This document shows positions 61,554 through 64,000 of a DNA stretch of 64,000 nt, in pieces. The position numbers were made by a program, and so were the translations under genes. Under the pieces are notes generated by a model, which worked only from the letters and a program-made list of their open reading frames with translations, searched no databases and was not told the DNA's origin. Within the stretch, counting starts at the first letter, position 1; each line of letters begins with the position of its first letter. Source of the stretch: Phymatolithon calcareum (taxonomy: Eukaryota > Rhodophyta > Florideophyceae > Hapalidiales); NCBI GenBank assembly GCA_977006965.1, contig OZ345360.1, positions 2,852,001 to 2,916,000 on the forward strand. The letters are read 5' to 3'.

Positions 61554-62596
61554 TCCGGGAAAGGGAAAAGACAAGGTACACCTTAAGCTGTGAGCTTACC
61601 ACCTCGTGTGGCGTGCTTTGCAAAACTCCTCACGCGGGATCGGAGGACGCTAACACGAGGGTCCTCAAGAATCAGTCTTGATGGAAGTGTGTATCTGTGC
61701 GGAGGCGTCGTTTTGACGAGTACACTACTGTATCACCCTACAGCGGATACCTGCAGTTGTACCTACAGGTGCTAGCAGGGGAATGTAAGAAGGGGAGGAA
61801 AGCAGAATTTTAATGCATCAAAAAAATAAATAAAAATCCGTAGTCGTTTCTGCAGACAAAATTATGAGGGAATTCACGTATCAGCAAAATTAGTGAATTT
61901 AATGTACTCGTATACACCTGCCACTGCGTATTCGAGAACTTCAACCAATAAACGCTCACTGTTTGTAGAGCGCTATGCACCTGACAGTTTCTGTGCCTTA
62001 ATCAATGCGGTTTGTGCGTTGGCGTCAGCCGAGCTCTTCGAAACTATTGGCACAAAATCCCGCTTACGTGCACAAGCTGTGCCCATTTCTAATCTTTCTG
62101 TTTGGTCATTATTTTTGACCACAAAATGGATGCGCGATTATTAGCCCCCCTGACATTCACCGCGGCGAATACAAGCGTACATTTTGGACAGTAAATCTGG
62201 TTTCATGTATGTTTTTTTGATGCGAGTCCATAGTTTCAAATAAAGAGCGCTATTGTGTTTGTACAAATTTCGGTTGTCATACGCTTTGCTTTCCTCCCCT
62301 TCTTACATTCCGCTGGTGCTACTGTAGTATCTTTCGGTCTGGGGGCCATTTGGGGGGTCTGGGAAAATTTATCAGACAAATGGGATTTGAAATTTCAGGG
62401 GACAACGGAAACGTATCTCTGTTTGATACAGAAGTCAATCGCTGTCATATCCACACCAACCGATACTGTTGCGGAGCAAAAATCAACGTTTTCTTATTAG
62501 AACGAATTCAAATGGAGGGTTCAATGATGTCTACATCAATTTCATCGTCTTCGTCGGCAAATTCGTCATCCTTGGACACTGAAGAATCCACTTCCC
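61554..62596. other. Upstream region of the NLR gene
   Basis: It holds TACTGTA at 61726 and at 62320. No gene supported; frames at 61893-62144 and 62255-62658 lack motifs. Confidence 0.45.
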
Positions 62597-62962
62597 TCAA
62601 TTTCCTCTTTTGGCGCGACTTAAGATTAAAGTACTATAGAAGTCAATTCGAGGAATAAACGCAGCCCCAACATCACTAACGTCAATAAACTGCAGTACAT
62701 TTGTCCCTCGGTTGTGCATTAGGTGAGCCACCCTACGAATTTCTGCAAGCGTCGAGCTACCCTCCTTCATGTCCTCCAGGTCATTTTTAAGCTTGTCCAT
62801 TTTTCGCAACTTTCGCATCACATTTCTAATCGCTGCATTATGCCGAATTTCTGAAAAAGTATAGATGACTCCAATTAGCACCTTGGTACCAAACAGCAGT
62901 ATAGCAGATGGTATCACAGAAGAGAAAACCGTTTTTTCGCTGTCGTCGTGGTATGCCCCCAT
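62597..62962 (-). pseudogene. Membrane-protein gene piece (3' part)
   Basis: The 121-codon frame has one hydrophobic segment (VIPSAILLFGTKVLIGVIYT) followed by a charged helix (MRKLRKMDKLKNDLEDMKEG) and RRVAHLMHNRGTNVLQFIDV. It lies on the same strand as the open frame at 63522-63970. Together they may be two ends of one gene separated by inserted DNA at about 62963-63520. No family recognised. Confidence 0.35.
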
Positions 62963-63521
62963 TTATGAGACCTTCTCTCCCGAAGTCTGTTTTCGTGTGC
63001 ACAATCGTTTGCACAAGGCAACAGCATATTTGCAAAGGTGTGGTGGCACAGGTCGGCGGATCTTCGCCACGGAGTAGTCCGGGAACGGTTCGCCAGAATG
63101 GCCGTTCAATGCTCTAGCGAAAAATTTCTCCCGATGGAGGTTAGTGGCAGAGCAAACGAAAACACACACACAGACTTGGGGTGCAATCGCAAGAGGACAC
63201 CAACGTCCGTAGGCAAACACAGGGGCGAGGGTCAGAGGACCGAGACTTGACCGACGGCGCAGAGTCGAGGTCGTACGCGAGGCCTTCCCTGACGCGAAAG
63301 GACCGCGAAGGTATACGGTCGATCTGGACCAAACACGGGTTGCCTCGTTTACTGAAGGCCGGCGGCGAAAGCCCGCCATATACTTCCAAATCGGTCTTAT
63401 CATACTACAACTAACTAACCCTAACCGGAGAGGCCGGCGAGGCCGAAGGAACTGGGTGTAAGCCCTTGAGGGCTGTAATGACCGCGGAAAAACAAGAGCA
63501 CTAGGCCACTCATCCATACTG
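62963..63521. mobile_element. Possible inserted sequence between the two membrane-gene pieces
   Basis: Composition changes here to GC-rich (CCGGCGAGGCCG, GGCCGGCGGCGAAAGCCC). The plus-strand end, GGGTGTAAGCCCTTGAGGGC followed by TGTAATGACC, has the feel of a non-LTR retrotransposon 3' end, but I see no coding evidence and no clear target duplication. A 191-codon minus-strand frame across it has no motif. Confidence 0.3.
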
Positions 63522-64000
63522 CTACAAAAGGAACGCATTTTGAATCTCCATCATAATCGCGCAGTCATCATCGAAAATTCGAACGAGAGCAATGTAACTA
63601 GAGGACTCTTCTGCGGAAAAGTACAGGACTTTGGAGTCGTCATTATCGCAGCCTTCCTGTAGTTGGGGACTCAAGACAGACACATTTTGCTCGATTTTCT
63701 CGCTCGCCTGCAAAATCTGATCGTTTTCGCAAAGATACTCAAAGGCAAGAATTGCCAAAGAAATGACAAGTTTCGCTCCGGTCCTAATTCGCTTCTTGTC
63801 GTTATCACTTAGAGGCTGTGGCCAGAACGCTTCACAAATCCGAATAAATAGTTTCTTATTGTCTTCCTTCTCCTACCAGTATTTTTTTATGTCATCTCCG
63901 TACTTTGCGAAGATGAAAAATAGAGATGAGTACACGGCGAACGGGATCTCAGCAAAAAATGTACCTTGAACTGAGACAAGCAGAGTCTGAAAGCATTCGA
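63522..64000 (-). pseudogene. Membrane-protein gene piece (5' part), runs off right edge
   Basis: The frame ends at 63522 (EIQNAFLL). Going upstream it reads CENDQILQASEKIEQNVSVL, AKLVISLAILAFEYL (hydrophobic), LFIRICEAFWPQPLSDNDKK, then a TAG in KKYW*EKED near 63866, and a further open stretch (YSSLFFIFAKYGDD) reaching the edge. The gene starts outside the window. The TAG may be a sequencing or real nonsense change, or lie in a small intron (TGGTAGGAG looks donor-like). Function unknown. Confidence 0.35.

Noticed and set aside
63412-63424. Telomere-like CTAACCCTAACC
   Set aside because: Only two partial units; not a telomere array.
62963-63538. 191-codon minus-strand ORF
   Set aside because: GC-rich chance frame over probable inserted sequence; Arg/Pro-rich with no domain.
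1-64000. tRNA or rRNA genes
   Set aside because: I scanned for GGTTCGAATCC-like B boxes and rRNA cores and saw none; a covariance-model search would be decisive.

Overview
The window looks like nuclear DNA from a photosynthetic eukaryote with compact, mostly intron-free genes set in transposon-rich DNA. The right half carries a phytoene synthase, a plastid-type DnaJ zinc-finger protein, a nucleoporin (NUP58 type), a SPOUT1-type RNA methyltransferase and two TFIIIA-like C2H2 proteins. Single-exon genes in islands between repeat-rich tracts fit a florideophyte red alga (Chondrus-like). That placement is inference; no rRNA or plastid marker is present to confirm it.

Layout. 1-4.8 kb: the 3' half of a Helitron-like (Helentron/Helitron2) element with a PIF1-type helicase joined to an OTU cysteine-protease domain, a candidate detached OTU tail and a terminal hairpin. 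4.8-24.7 kb: decayed repeats, dominated by a ~4.8-kb direct duplication (copies A and B), a scattered third copy C, and fragments of unknown repeat-borne genes. 24.7-28 kb: two unknown genes, one membrane-anchored and one long coiled coil. 28-32.4 kb: a LINE RNase H remnant, a small lysine-rich gene, a 672-bp near-perfect palindrome with outward-facing TATA boxes, and a second nested foldback.

32.4-46.7 kb is a gene island: SPOUT1 and NUP58 (convergent), an ADIP-like coiled-coil protein and a SAM methyltransferase (convergent), then two C2H2 zinc-finger proteins. 46.7-50.4 kb holds no gene I can support. 50.4-55.8 kb: a four-helix membrane protein, a divergent pair of plastid genes (LQY1-like and phytoene synthase), and a TTI2-like helical-repeat protein. 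56.4-57.1 kb: a frameshifted CRAL-TRIO gene. 57.4-61.6 kb: a large NLR-like STAND protein (helical N terminus, NB-ARC, 11 nearly identical WD40 repeats). 62.5-64 kb: pieces of a membrane-protein gene that appear interrupted.

Most interesting signals: the NLR has WD40 repeats that are homogenised in DNA sequence yet vary at a fixed set of positions, as in fungal allorecognition NLRs. A short motif TAC(T/A)GTA recurs upstream of most confident genes. Near-perfect palindromes lie just upstream of two start codons.
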